From Manihot esculenta (lineage: Eukaryota; Streptophyta; Magnoliopsida; Malpighiales; Euphorbiaceae): DNA of 64,000 nt. The position numbers and the translations under genes were made by a program. The stretch covers positions 25,405,691 to 25,469,690 of the forward strand of contig NC_035161.2 in NCBI RefSeq assembly GCF_001659605.2, in the 5' to 3' direction. Shown in pieces: positions 47,901 through 59,041 of the stretch (the stretch's first letter is position 1; every line of letters begins with the position of its first letter). The notes under the pieces were generated by a model. That model was not told the origin of the DNA. It did no database searches and saw nothing but the letters and a program-made list of their open reading frames with translations.

Positions 47901-50900
47901 TCTTTCACCCGTTCTCCAGCTACTTTGTTGGGGGATTTGGTAGTTGAAGGTGGGTTGGGGTTCAGTGGTGTTGAAGCCCCTTTGTTGCAGCATCTGTCCC
48001 AGCCAAAGGCAGGAGGAGACGGATGTGGACCGGAAGTTGGAAAAAATGAAGGAACAGCACCCGGCTGAGCTGGGGGCAAAAGATAGTAGCCAGGCTCTTT
48101 TACCCATGTCCTCACCCTTTTCAAAGTGGATCCAAGAGACCATCTCAAAAAAGTTCATGATGCCGCCAATGACAGTTTATGATGGCGCAGGAAACCTTCG
48201 GGAGCACATCTTGAACTACAAAACGTTCATGGAGCTCCAAAATCTCACACACTCTTATAAACCCTATTTTCTCTTGATCACGAAACATCAATAACTAACC
48301 TCAATTACTATTAGAATGAGCATTTAGTATTTAAATTATGCAAAATAATTTAAAATATTCGAAAAAACTATAGTTTAATTTAAAGTCAGGTTCTTTTTTA
48401 TACTTACTACCTATTTTTCATAAATTTTTAAACTTGTAAATTTTATATTTATATTTTATACTTAATATTTAGTTATCATTTATTATAACTTGTAAGAGCA
48501 TAAAACTCATTTAATAATTAGTATTAATGATATTAGGTAATAATTTTGAACTTCTAAAGTTCTACATTTCTAATCTAGCATTCTAAATTCTAATTATTTC
48601 TAATTATTCATTCATTAAAAAATGATTCAAAAATATCTAAAAACTTGTGGAAAAAATAATAAAAACTTACGTTCTAAATTTTTAATATAAATTATCTAAT
48701 ATTCTAACTTCTAATTTTTATTTATGCATTCACTAAAAAATTATTAAAAATATCTAAAAATTATTGAGAAATAATAAGAACTAACTTTTTGCTCAATAGC
48801 ACTTCAAAACCACTTAGTATATTGGATGATTTGAGCTCTTCAACACAGGAATTTCTAGAGAAGTTGATTAATAGCACTTGAAGAGTCTTAAAGTTGAGAG
48901 AAAATTTAGAGAAACTTGAGAGAAATAATAAAAAAAAAAAAGGTAAATCTTGGCTTGGGAGGAAAGTGGATGGCTTCAAATGTGAAGAAAAAGTGTCTTC
49001 TACCTTCAATAATTCATACACTACACTGCAAGTGGTCTCTTGCAGAAATTCTAAAGATTTCTACCCATCAAAAGAAGGTAACAACCTTTATAACCGTTAA
49101 GCCGCGGCCAATAACGGTCGTGACTATTACGTAACGGCCGTTACTAACACAAATTTTAATCGTTGTGAAATAATGACCTTAACAGTAATGGCTCCTTGGA
49201 AAACCTTAAAATAACGGTCATTACATCGTTATTTAAAACCATGGTAGAAGGCCAAGTAAAGCATTGAAATAAGGATGCACCACCAAGGTAACAACCATTC
49301 ATTATCCAAAGTGATAGCATCTGTGCAAGTCTAACTTATCACATTTATGAGCAGGGGCAGATCCAGTATGGATGGAGATACCAAAACATATACAATGTTT
49401 TTTTTTTTTATATTCATGCATAATACATAATTAAATAGCGAAAAAGGATACATGGAGTCGACCCTAACTAGTTTCAATTAATGCTTAGTTGTTGTACCTA
49501 AATATACAAGTATGTGATTCCTGCAAGGCACCAATGGCAAAAATTCTTTAGAACTGCCACTGTTGATAAGCTAGAAATTGCACATTTTATTGATACCTAT
49601 TTAAAAGATTCTACACCACTGGTCATCAAAACTCAAGTTTTCTAATGACCTATAAAGAGGGTATCTAAACGCCAAATGTTCAAGATAGCCACATTTATAG
49701 CTTATATAGATTGTTTAACCAGGATTTCAAACAGTAGATATAATGCAAACTTTATAAATACCTATTACAAAACAGAAGGGTTCTTGATATTATAGCCTCC
49801 ATTTTGGAAGCATGCTTTCCAAACTTCAAATGCCAAGCTAGCATGGAACTGAGTATCTTATATTTTAAACCAATTATCAGATACGACAATTGAAAAGGGT
49901 AACAACTTCTAAAAAATAACTGCATTTGGCTATGTTTCTCGGGTCTATGAACATATCTATCTATCTATTCATTTTACAGCATACAAGCATACATGTTTAA
50001 ATGTTTTCATTCTTTTCTCTAATTTCACTTATCAATACTGGGGCATATGCTTCTTATTAGTTTGAGAAAGTGGTCTAACTAGGTTTCTTGAAGGCAAAGC
50101 TTCAAAAATATTAAGTCAATCAAGTTGCTAGGGAAGATGAGATCTTCTACAGTCGATATTAGTTATCTTTAGCGCTTTACCAAGGATAACAGCATTTGTG
50201 CTGGATGTTGACTTGAATCAGTAACAGACAATTAAAAATAGCTAAATTGAGCCTTAACTATAAATCTAGGCAAGAAATGAGAAACTGTGAATCATTTAAA
50301 CTAACCCATAAAAATGAGATAGAGAAGTTGGCTAGCACTCCACACCAAATGCAAGCCAAGAACCTAAGGAAAGATAAATCCTAATGAATCGCCTTTATAC
50401 AGTCATTCAATCACTTGGATACCTATAAGGGTCACACTCAAAACCACCCCTCCAATTCAAAGCCTTTAGAACAAAAGCCCTATACATGACCCTTTTGAAA
50501 TTCTACTATTACACCCCACTTACCAAGTGCCACTTGTAATTTATAAAATGACATGTTTCATGATGATTATGAGAATAAAATATCACAATATACTATACTT
50601 GGATTGGAATTCCCAAAAACAAAAAGGAGATGCAAAGCTGTCAAGCGTGCCTCCAGCTCCAAGTGAAACAAGCTCAAAGCCTAATTTCTAGCACCCAACC
50701 ACAAGGGCTGCCAGGCAGGCATGTGCCTTAAATGTTGCAGGTGTGCGCCTAGGCATTCGTTTGTTATATTTATGCTTGATGTGTTTCTTTTTTAAATTAT
50801 GAAGAGCAAATATCCAGCACTCGATCTACTTTATAAGTAGGCTTACCTTAAGTTTATACACACCAAATAACAAAACAATTGAAAAATAATAAAATGACAA

Positions 50901-52655
50901 ACTTAGTAAATTAACAGCTACAACTAACGAAAAAACTAATAAGTAAATTTTTTTAATACTTCAAAGACATATTTTTCAAAACCAAAGGACCAACTAATGA
51001 CTTCCCAATATCACATGAACTAAATAGTAAATTTTTCTCAAACTAAAGACGATTACCATATTACTAATTCTGAACTCCTATTTGTTTTCCTTTTTTATCT
51101 CTTTTTTTTTTGCATGTATTTGTTTTTGGTTAGTCAAATATTTAGAAAACCAACACTAAAAAAATATCTAAAATCGTGTGAAGTAGAAAAACAAAGAAAA
51201 TAAAAAGTCTTCTTAGAATGTCGATTGTTTTCCTTTTGTGAAATGTGAAGTTTGATAAATATTTTATAATCATTTGTTTAAGTTCAACATATCTTCATTG
51301 CATATTTTCACTTTAACAATCACATAAATAATAAACATTTTAGGTCTATTTGACATTGTTGTTAAAGTTGCTATTGAAAAAAAAGCTTTTCAAAATATAT
51401 GGTCAGAGGGTATTATAAATTAAGTTTGACACATTTTAATTGTAAATTGAAACGGTTCTTTTGCTGTAAAGTGCTTTATAGCACTAAATCTCAATGCCAA
51501 ACGGCCTCTATATGAAATACCAAAAAAGTCGCATTTTTATTAGTGTTGGCCCCTCAGTGAAATTAAATTCTAAATCTAGCTCCACCTATGGCTTTAGGCA
51601 AAAAAGGAAGTGTTTAACAACAAAACTAATGCATTGAATATGAAGAATCATAAATAACTGAAGCAAAAATATACCTGTAAGAGAGATCGTTCAGAATTTG
51701 AATCAACAAGCCTTTTGCGCAGGAGAGCATCTCGTGCCCTGACAGCCTGGGCCCATAACTCTCTGCCTTTATAGTCCTTAAACTTAGATGGTATTTCCTC
51801 ACTCAAAGGACCATCAGGACATTTTGCAATTTGGATCACCCATTTCAGCATTGTTGACAGTGATTCTCGTTTTCTCTTCCGTGAATCAAATATTTTTTTG
51901 CCAATTCTAGGATCGAGGATCACAACATCATCATCATCATAAGATTTATTTTCCTTGTAATCACGAAATTTTTCATCATCATCATCAGTATGCTTATTTC
52001 CAATGCCATTGCAGACTTCATGTAGATCTTTCATATCCAGAAGACCTTTTTTACTCTGCAAGACATCCATATTAATGTTTTTGCCATTTTTCTTATGTTT
52101 ACCATCCTTCCCCTTTCGATATTCATGTGACAATAAACTTCTAAACTCTGTCTCTAATTCCGTTGATAAACAGCTTAAATTCCCATCCAGGTGACACTGC
52201 CCAGTTGCCAATTTCCCATCTCTAAAGCTTCCCCTCGACCATCTTTCCAACTCATACAAGTACTTAAAATAGATTAATTTAACTGAAGTTGAAGCTCTAA
52301 TATCCAACCCTAGCTCTTTTACAACAAAGGTCCAGAAACCGTTAACCAAATCAAAGCCGCCTCTGTTTCTCACCACCCGGAAAAGTTTAAATAAATCCAG
52401 AGATTGCCCATCAGGGAGCAATGCAGGAAGAGGCCTAATGCATCCCCTAGAAGCAGCCTCATTGGTGAAAACCGAAAGAACCTGATCAAACAGGCATCTT
52501 AGTTTCACTTCATAATCATCATCAGACTCATGGACAGCATTGCGATCCTTTGCCTCATGATTAGCGTCAGTACTACAAGCATTACCCTTACATCCATTGA
52601 TAATATCAGCACAATCTAAAGAAGACCCATTTGCTAACATTGACCATCCTGCCAT
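44936..52655 (-). CDS. ARID and ELM2/SANT-like domain protein (plant ARID1/ARID2 type)
   Basis: Minus-strand CDS join: exon 1 52,655-51,675 (327 codons) and exon 2 45,820-44,936 (294 codons plus stop), 621 residues. The intron is 5,854 bp with GT and AG ends, between codons; the joined protein reads SERSLLQ-SNHKMHPSMYEE. Exon 1 carries the ARID DNA-binding domain (~residues 48-142, with LFKLFRVVRNRGGFDLV and YELERWSRG), an acidic region, a basic KRKRES stretch (likely NLS) and a conserved helical TMLKWV block. Exon 2 has CSCCNSC, an ELM2-type region from ~416 (VPVGPRFQADVPEW) and a SANT-like stretch ~517-569 (WTAEEEMRFKNMV, SYYFNVFVVQRR). ELM2 and SANT usually contact histone deacetylases, and Arabidopsis ARID1 acts in pollen chromatin; here the role is inferred. 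Both exons are intact. Confidence 0.88.
46013..49250. mobile_element. TIR-like element in the ARID intron, split by a younger insertion
   Basis: Left end CATGGTTTCAAATCGCGGTCGCGG followed by GTAACGG; right end, inverted, CATGGTTTTAAATAACGATG with several CCGTTATT/AACGG phrases (49,090-49,250). The remaining interior is ~1.2 kb of AT-rich DNA at 46,090-46,234 and 48,293-49,080. The 2.06-kb composite at 46,235 sits inside it. Family uncertain (hAT or Mutator-like); no duplication was resolved. Confidence 0.5.
46235..48292. mobile_element. Three-copy, partly inverted gypsy gag composite with 5-bp target duplication
   Basis: Begins TGATGTTCCGTGAT and ends with its inverse (ATCACGAAACATCA), flanked by ATAAC on both sides (46,230-46,234; 48,293-48,297). 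It contains two direct copies of a ~1,054-bp unit (starts 46,235 and 47,289; gag on the minus strand: PPMEAYDGVGNPREYILNYK, GSARASFNSLEAGSIKSFADL) and one truncated inverted copy (47,997-48,292, gag on the plus strand). At 47,270-47,290 a short LTR end is followed by a decayed Tat-type primer-binding site (TTAGCGCTATCTGTGGAAAA) and the gag start MANHTTNIPNN (47,203). In the two direct copies gag is cut at AERK-like sequence and joined directly to the LTR end. Non-coding now. Confidence 0.8.
49251..51674. other. Remainder of the large ARID intron
   Basis: AT-rich, no supported ORF, RNA gene or clear repeat boundaries. A GC-richer patch at 50,640-50,760 has no open frame. Exon 1 of the ARID gene begins beyond it at 51,675. 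Confidence 0.5.
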
Positions 52656-53250
52656 GAAACTATTGCTTTGTTTATATATTTTTTCTTCTTTTTTTTTTTT
52701 TTTTGGGTTTAATCTTCTTAGCTTAACTCCCTAGTAATCAAAAAACAACAAGAAAGAAAAGAGTACAAACAATAAAAGAGCACAGAGTTATCTTCTTTTA
52801 CTCTATGTTCACAAGTTTATATGAGCAATAAAATCAAGAAACCAACAGAAGAATATCTACAAAAGAACTAAAAGTTGACATGAATCTGAAATCAAGGCGT
52901 CAGGGAATGATATTGCAAGGGAAAATTAGGTTCGCAAACAAAGCCCCCAAAATTATCCTTTCAAGATTTTTACCTCATTTTTTCTGGGTCTTGAATTCGA
53001 TTTATTTGCAGGTTCTGTGCCTTGCAAAGCCACCAAATTTATTTACACGAAGTTGAAGAGATGATACAAAGACAACAACGAGCGCAAGAGAGATTGGCGA
53101 AAGAGGTTTGGATTCTTGAAGGAGAAAATAAAAAGATTAGTGGATTCCAGCGCAGAGAATTGAAATATATTGGACTGGGATCTAAATGAACACAGAGAGA
53201 CCGGAGAGAGGATTTATGATTAGGGTCTCAACTTTTAAAAATAATTTTGA
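52656..53250 (-). promoter_or_regulatory. 5' leader and promoter region of the ARID-ELM2 gene
   Basis: Upstream of the start MAGWSML, the minus strand has a CT-rich leader (TCTCTCTTGCGCTCG) near 53,085. A possible donor follows, within AAAATGAGGTAAAAATC near 52,980, so a 5'-UTR intron is plausible; read unspliced, the same place is a three-codon upstream ORF (ATG AGG TAA). Confidence 0.4.
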
Positions 53251-53630
53251 CTATAAATTGTAATAAAGGAAGAATTTGTCTAAAAAATCCAAATGTTTGC
53301 TTCAATTTACCATTTCTAACTATTTTGATTTTGAATTAATTTTTCAAAATTATTCAAATTAAAAATTCTAGCTAAAACTTCTTAATATTGAAAAAATTTA
53401 ATAATTGATTTAAGGAATAAAATAATAAATTGGTAAAACATTTAGATTTTTTTTAGTTCAATTAGCATAATTAACCATACCAGTTTTTTAATTACAAATC
53501 CAATTTAACATCGATTCAAAAAAAAATCCAATTTAACATCAGTAAAAATATTTGAATTACTAAAATATTCTCCCGTATAAATTCATTATCTTCCAATCTT
53601 ATGTCAATCTCTCTCATCCATTTCCATTAT
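53251..53630. other. AT-rich spacer
   Basis: No gene or clear repeat; contains a short direct repeat of AAATCCAATTTAACATC at 53,503 and 53,525. Confidence 0.4.
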
Positions 53631-54068
53631 AATTGGACATTCAATCGATTCGATTTAAAATCAAACTGAATCGTATAAATTAAAAATTAAAATTTTGATA
53701 TTTATAAAAATTAAATCGAATCGATTTTGATAAAAAATCAAATTAAATTAAACCGATCTTATTCAATTTGATTCAAATCGATTTATATTTTTAATAGATT
53801 TTTTATTTTTTTACACTTTATTTTTAATATTTTAAAATTTAATTAGAATATTTTAACCTTAATACGATCTAAATCTCTTTATATTATTATCACTAATTAG
53901 TTTGATTTATTTTTTTTTATTTTTTCTAATCAAAACCGAACTGAATCGAAATAATTAAAAATTTTAAAATTAAAAATCAAATCGAACCAAACTAAATAAA
54001 AAACCAAACTGAATTTTCAACTTAAGTCGGTTCAAAAAATCCTTTTCTCGATTCTTTTTCACCCTTAC
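53631..54068. mobile_element. hAT-like MITE (copy 4)
   Basis: The interior matches the family at 16,358/20,246 (ATCGATTCGATTTAAAATC near the left end, AAATTAAATCGAATCGATTTT, TTTTTAATAGATTTTTTATTTT, CCGAACTGAATCGAAATAAT). The ends are eroded: left TTGGACATTCAATCG, right TTCACCCTTA. Confidence 0.6.
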
Positions 54069-54694
54069 AATGACTCCAAAGAGGATTAATTGCAAGTTGA
54101 TACCAATTGCAATGAGTATTTAAATTCAAGCATAGATATCTATAAAATATTATTTAGGATGTTTAATTCCCACAAACTTTTATATTTCTTGCCTCTTAGT
54201 TATTACTAGCCCAAATTATTTTTTTAAGGCAAAAATATTTCATATGATTAGAGAAGTGAAATTAAGATGTCTCGCTTAAGCAATTGGCATCACAACTATA
54301 CAAAGTTAACTAGGATCATAACACAACATTAAAGTCTTGAGTACAATATGGGTTATACTAGAAGAATTAGAAGGGATAAGAGGATGAAAGAAGACTATGT
54401 GAATATAACGGAAGGATTTGGAAGAAGGATATTAGCAACAATAAAAAATGAGGAATAGTTGGAAATGGTTAGCTTGAGTATTACTTCCCTCCACCTACTA
54501 ATGGTAAACAGAAAACATAGTCCAAATCTATGATATATGAGGACTATTTCAACAACTATAAGAAGAAAATATTATTAGTAATTGACAGCTGTATGCTAGG
54601 ACTAGCTCTGCTAGCATAAGAATTGTTCTTGAGAGTTGCTTGTTAATTATTTTCTTCTTCGTTTATGTTGAAATAAACGCACAATACTAGATAT
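54069..54694. other. Intergenic DNA, no gene seen
   Basis: Moderately AT-rich. Phrases such as TTGATACCAATTGCAATG and GGTTATACTAGAAGAATTAG could be copia debris, but no frame or ends are supportable. Confidence 0.35.
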
Positions 54695-54699
54695 ATACG

Positions 54700-56093
54700 T
54701 GATCGAACGTAATTTCAACACATTTTTCATACAGTTCTTAATATTGAATTGAGTTTTTTTTTTAACTAATTTTTTTTTTAGTGATATTTCACAGAAAAAC
54801 AAAAGAGAAATGAATTTTATAAAAAAAAAATTAAAAAGTACTGAAATTGACTTAACCAACAATGTGGGCAAATCTACCAGATGATTGTGTTTCAAAACCC
54901 AAGAGCTGCCCATATTCTCGAGTTGAGCTAACCATACTGCAGTTGAAAGATTTGAACAGCAGTTTGTCCAAACTATTGAGCAAATCAACAGTCTGCATAG
55001 AGACCTAATAGTGAGCGTGAAATTAATTCAAATTTGAAATAAAAGACCAGGTCTCATCATTCAAAGCCGCGGGACCCCACTCGATTTTCCCTCCTTAAGC
55101 ACTGCACAATATCTCCTTAAATCAAGGAGTCCTCTCCCGAATGGAAACATATTAAAAGAAGGATTCCTAAATTGAAGCAATAAGGATTTCCTATCTTAAG
55201 AATGATTCTGCTAGGGTTCAATACCTATTTAACCTTGTTTTTTTGGACAGAGCAGCAACTTGATCACTATCTCTTCCGACCAATTTTCTTTTCTTTTCTT
55301 TTGTATTTTCTTTCAAACCATGAGTGGCTAAATTCTTTATTTCTAGTTGGAGTAAGGTTGAAATTTCAATTTATCTATAAATTATGAGATCTAAATATAA
55401 TTGTTTATCTTTTATTCATCCAATATTTATGCAATTTCAGTTCTTAATATTATTATTGCTTTGTTATTTGATCAATATGACCCACTATTCATATTTTTAA
55501 AGTAATATATTGTTAGTTTGGATGATTGAAATCCGTAATTGCATAAATTATTTAACAATTAGTATAACCCACTAAGAAATTACATGATTTAGCTTGAACT
55601 CATCACGCGGTTTGGTTTATTGGTTAGAATTGAGTCTCTCTAATTTTTAAGGCAGTTGATAAATTAAAATTCCATATACGTTCTTTGAATGATTTGTTGA
55701 CTAGGGTTAATTAGTAAACGCTTCTTAATTAATCTAAATCTAAGAAGAGATCGGTTATGTGGAGTATCTTCCATAACTAGAACTAATTTATTGAAATGAA
55801 TAAAGATATTTTTATTTCTATAATCAATTCCCAAAACTGAAATGGATTTTAATCTTCAACTAGAATTTATTTGCATTGATTTTATTCTCTTTTGATTACT
55901 ATTTTATTTAATTATCTTGATCTTTATTTTGATTTCATCAAACCCATCCTTTTTACTTTTATTATTTATTTTTATAGTTCATGATTGGAAATTTTTAGTG
56001 TCAATTTTCTGTGGATTCGATTCTATTCACTCTATACACAATTCATATTCGTTGATTTTTGATAGATTATTTTTATGGTTTCGACATCTATCA
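54700..56093 (+). repeat. Athila-like solo LTR, plus strand, target duplication ATACG
   Basis: Begins TGATCGAACGTAATTTC, like the LTR at 60,798, and ends TCGACATCTATCA. ATACG flanks both sides (54,695-54,699 and 56,094-56,098). The middle shares CATGAGTGGCTAAA, TATTTATGCAATTT, TCCGTAATTGCATAA and GTGTCAATTTTCTGTGGATTCGA with that LTR. No internal domain, so it is a solo LTR formed by LTR-LTR recombination. It is the most diverged of the four; ORFs inside (54,647-54,988; 55,917-56,141) are not genes. Confidence 0.9.
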
Positions 56094-56098
56094 ATACG

Positions 56099-56502
56099 TC
56101 TCATTAATCACAATATAAGAGAGAGAAAAAAAAGAGAATAGACACAAAAAATCTAAGGTAATTCAATTATAAGGTTTATGTCCACAATCAAAGTAGAAAT
56201 AAAGTTCTACTATGATGAAAAACTACAATATAATCTTTGTGAGTTATCAAACCCTCACCCTAATGTGTTTTCTTAAATCTCCCATGCTATCGATCTCCCT
56301 CAGCTCTCAATATATGTTCTCATTTTTTCTCCAATTCAAGTAGCATCATGGAACTTATAGATTGAATCACAATTTGACTTGTAAAGAAAATATATCCAAA
56401 ATTCAAGCCACATGATTAATAATTTCTTTGTTCTTATATTGAGTAGTACTTCTTGAGATTATAATCGTTGAATATGAGAACTCTTGCTATTCATATAAAT
56501 TA
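56099..56502. other. Spacer between solo LTR and MITE
   Basis: AT-rich, no gene. The last nine bases (56,494-56,502) are the left target duplication of the next element. Confidence 0.4.
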
Positions 56503-56778
56503 GGGAAAAGTACAAAAAGTACCATGTGGTTTTATCACTTTTTCACTTCAAGGTATGTGGTTTATTTTGAGGTTTATGGTTCAACTTTATGTTAAAGTAG
56601 TACCTTGTGATATGAGCTCGACATTAATATGAGGTCTAGAAATTGTCGTTGTTTGCAAATAACACGGTACCATGAGATACTACTTAAACACAAAATTAAA
56701 CCACATGCTCTAAATTAAATTACAGACTCTGAAGTGAAAAACTGATGAAAGCACATGGTACTTTTTTATACTTTTCTC
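56503..56778. mobile_element. 276-bp Mutator-like MITE with perfect 9-bp target duplication
   Basis: The TIRs match over ~55 bp: left GGGAAAAGTACAAAAAGTAC, right (inverted) GAGAAAAGTATAAAAAAGTAC, followed in both by CATGTG(G/C)TTT and TTTTTCACTTCA. TATAAATTA flanks both sides exactly (56,494-56,502; 56,779-56,787). A 9-bp duplication is the Mutator signature. Non-coding. Confidence 0.9.
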
Positions 56779-56787
56779 TATAAATTA

Positions 56788-57325
56788 TACAATTTCCTTT
56801 ACAATTTCTATTTAGATCCTATTTTCCCTATTCATAACTATGTCACAAACCTTGAATGGTATTAAAGTTAATGGGAAATATGTTTTAGTACTAGCTATGA
56901 CACTTTTATCATTCAGAATCTAAACTTTATTTTATTATCAATAAGAATGTACTTCTACATGTTAGCACTGTAAAAACAAATTAGTAATATAGCATGTGGA
57001 CATTGACTCCATTTACTGATGTGGTGCTGATGTGGCATGTTGGCACACTATTTATTGATAACATGGAATGCCACATCATCTTATTGCATGAAGTGGCATC
57101 ACGCGATATGTCATATCATCTTTCATGTATAATATGGCATTTTATGTGGACTTCACATTATCTATTTTAATGTTAATTTTCATGTGGTCCTTAAGTGCAA
57201 AAGATTAAAAGTACACATCTTAAATTACCTAAAAAATAAAGTTCAAACCCTAAATGTTAAATGTCAAAATTTCAATAATATATAAAAAAAATAGGAAAGT
57301 GAGGAAAAAATGGAAAGGGGGAGGA
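56788..57325. other. Intergenic DNA
   Basis: No gene. 56,990-57,150 has repeated phrases such as GATGTGGCATG and CCACATCATC, a small degenerate repeat around ATGTGGCA. Confidence 0.4.
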
Positions 57326-57330
57326 GTAGA

Positions 57331-58891
57331 TGACTGTGCGGTTATTGAAGCCGGTCAAAAATAACCTTTTCAATTATCAACAATCTTACAACTGCAGATA
57401 GTGGTGAAAGGATTGAATCCACAGGGAATTGATACTTACCTATCTTTCTTATCAAGACCAAGAAAACAAACTGAAAGTAAATAAACTGAAAGTAAATAAA
57501 CTGAAAGTAAATAAACTGAAAATAAAATAAAAAATGGGGGGTTTTGAGATTAATGAATTAAACTACTACTGAAAGCAATAAAATAAAAAAAATATTAAAG
57601 TAAAGGAATTCAAATATGAGAAAGACTCTAGTTGAAGAATTGGATCTACTTCAGTTGTTGGGATTGATCATTGATACTTAGATTCCTTTGTTTGATTCAA
57701 TAAATTAGTTATGGAGATGGAAGACACTTCTCACCACCATATCTCTAACCAATCACTAATCAACAAGTTGCCAAGGAACGTCCTTGGGCCTTAGGCATCT
57801 AACAACTGTCAATTGCATTAAGAAATAGAGAGACCTAATTTTAGCTACCAAAATGCATGGTGATATCGCTAGATCATGCAATTTTCTTAGTTTTTACACC
57901 AAGAGTTACTTATGTTTGAACAATCCAAGCAATTACAGACTTAAAAGTATCCAAACTAACAAATTATTACCTTGCAATCAAGAATCAATTGGCCATATTG
58001 ATCAAAATAACAAAGCAACAATGGAATTAAGCATGAGATTGCATGAATATTGAAAAATAAAAGTTAAACAATGTGTGTGCAGATCTCCCAATCCATAAAA
58101 CAACTAAAGTATCAACCAATCTTCAACTAGAAATAAAAGGTTTCAACCACTCATGGCTAAAACAAAATCCAAAAAAAAAAAAAAGAGAGATGAAGAAGAG
58201 ATGTGGCTACTTGCAATCCCGTATGTGTGTCCAATTGGGTATAGAAAAAGCATGGGAGGCTCCTTATGTATCTTTTTATAGTTGAAAGTGTTGCCCTAGG
58301 TCTCCTTGCTGCCCAAGTTGGTCTTCCTTGCTGCCCAAGTTGGTCTTCCTTGCTGTCCAAGTTGCTGCCCTTGACGCCCAAGTGTACATTAATGAGGTGG
58401 AGCCTCCTTTTGAATTTTGAATTTTGAATGTGCAAGACTTGGGGGACAAGTATGTCTTCTTTGGCTTCCTTAACAAACTGAATTTTGAATGTACATCTTC
58501 TTGAGATTTGGCTTCCTCAATAAGGAAAGGGATTCTTGAAGATTTGAAATTTGAATTTCAAATTGCTCTGCTGACTGCACTTTCCTTATTTGCTACTTTC
58601 CTTATTTAGCACTTTTCTTAATAAGTTGAAACTTGAATTTTGAATTTTGAACGCTCTTGGAGATTTGAAATTTGAATTTCAAATTACTTTCCTTGTTTAT
58701 CTCCTCTTCAGTTGCAACTTGGCATGCTTGCTCTCCTTTGTTCCATTTTAGGCAGTTTTAAGGGCATTGTCTCCAAATTATCTCTTTACACAATTTTCTC
58801 CAAAATAAGATCAAAACAACAAAATTAGGTAGAAAAGTGTAAATTAATATCAATAACAATATGATAAAATGGTCTAAATTTGGACTGATCA
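57331..58891 (-). repeat. Athila-like solo LTR, minus strand, target duplication GTAGA
   Basis: On the minus strand it runs from TGATCAGTCCAAATTTAG at 58,891 to CGCACAGTCA at 57,331. GTAGA lies on both sides (57,326-57,330 and 58,892-58,896). No primer-binding site or internal domain adjoins it, so it is a solo LTR. It contains the conserved hairpin at 57,771-57,787, a 22-bp repeat (CTTGCTGCCCAAGTTG, three copies at 58,304-58,370) and two AAATTTGAATTTCAAATT palindromes in U3. Confidence 0.93.
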
Positions 58892-58896
58892 GTAGA

Positions 58897-59041
58897 GAGG
58901 AAGCCAAATGGGAAGAGAAGGAAGCATGGGAGAGAAAAATTTTACTGTTCTCTCTCTTTATTTCCTCTCGTTTTCTTGAGATTAAAATACAAAGTGAAAA
59001 GGGGAGAGACAAAAAATAAAAAGAAAAGACAAGGAGAGACA
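58897..59041. other. Spacer
   Basis: Purine/pyrimidine-rich host sequence that was joined to 57,300-57,330 before the solo LTR inserted. No gene. Confidence 0.4.

Noticed and set aside
46534..48158. Plus- and minus-strand ORFs rich in Ser, Pro and Leu
   Set aside because: Antisense or out-of-frame readings of the gag copies in the inverted composite.
54647..54988. 113-codon minus-strand ORF
   Set aside because: It starts outside and runs into the solo LTR at 54,700-56,093 on the opposite strand; no domain.
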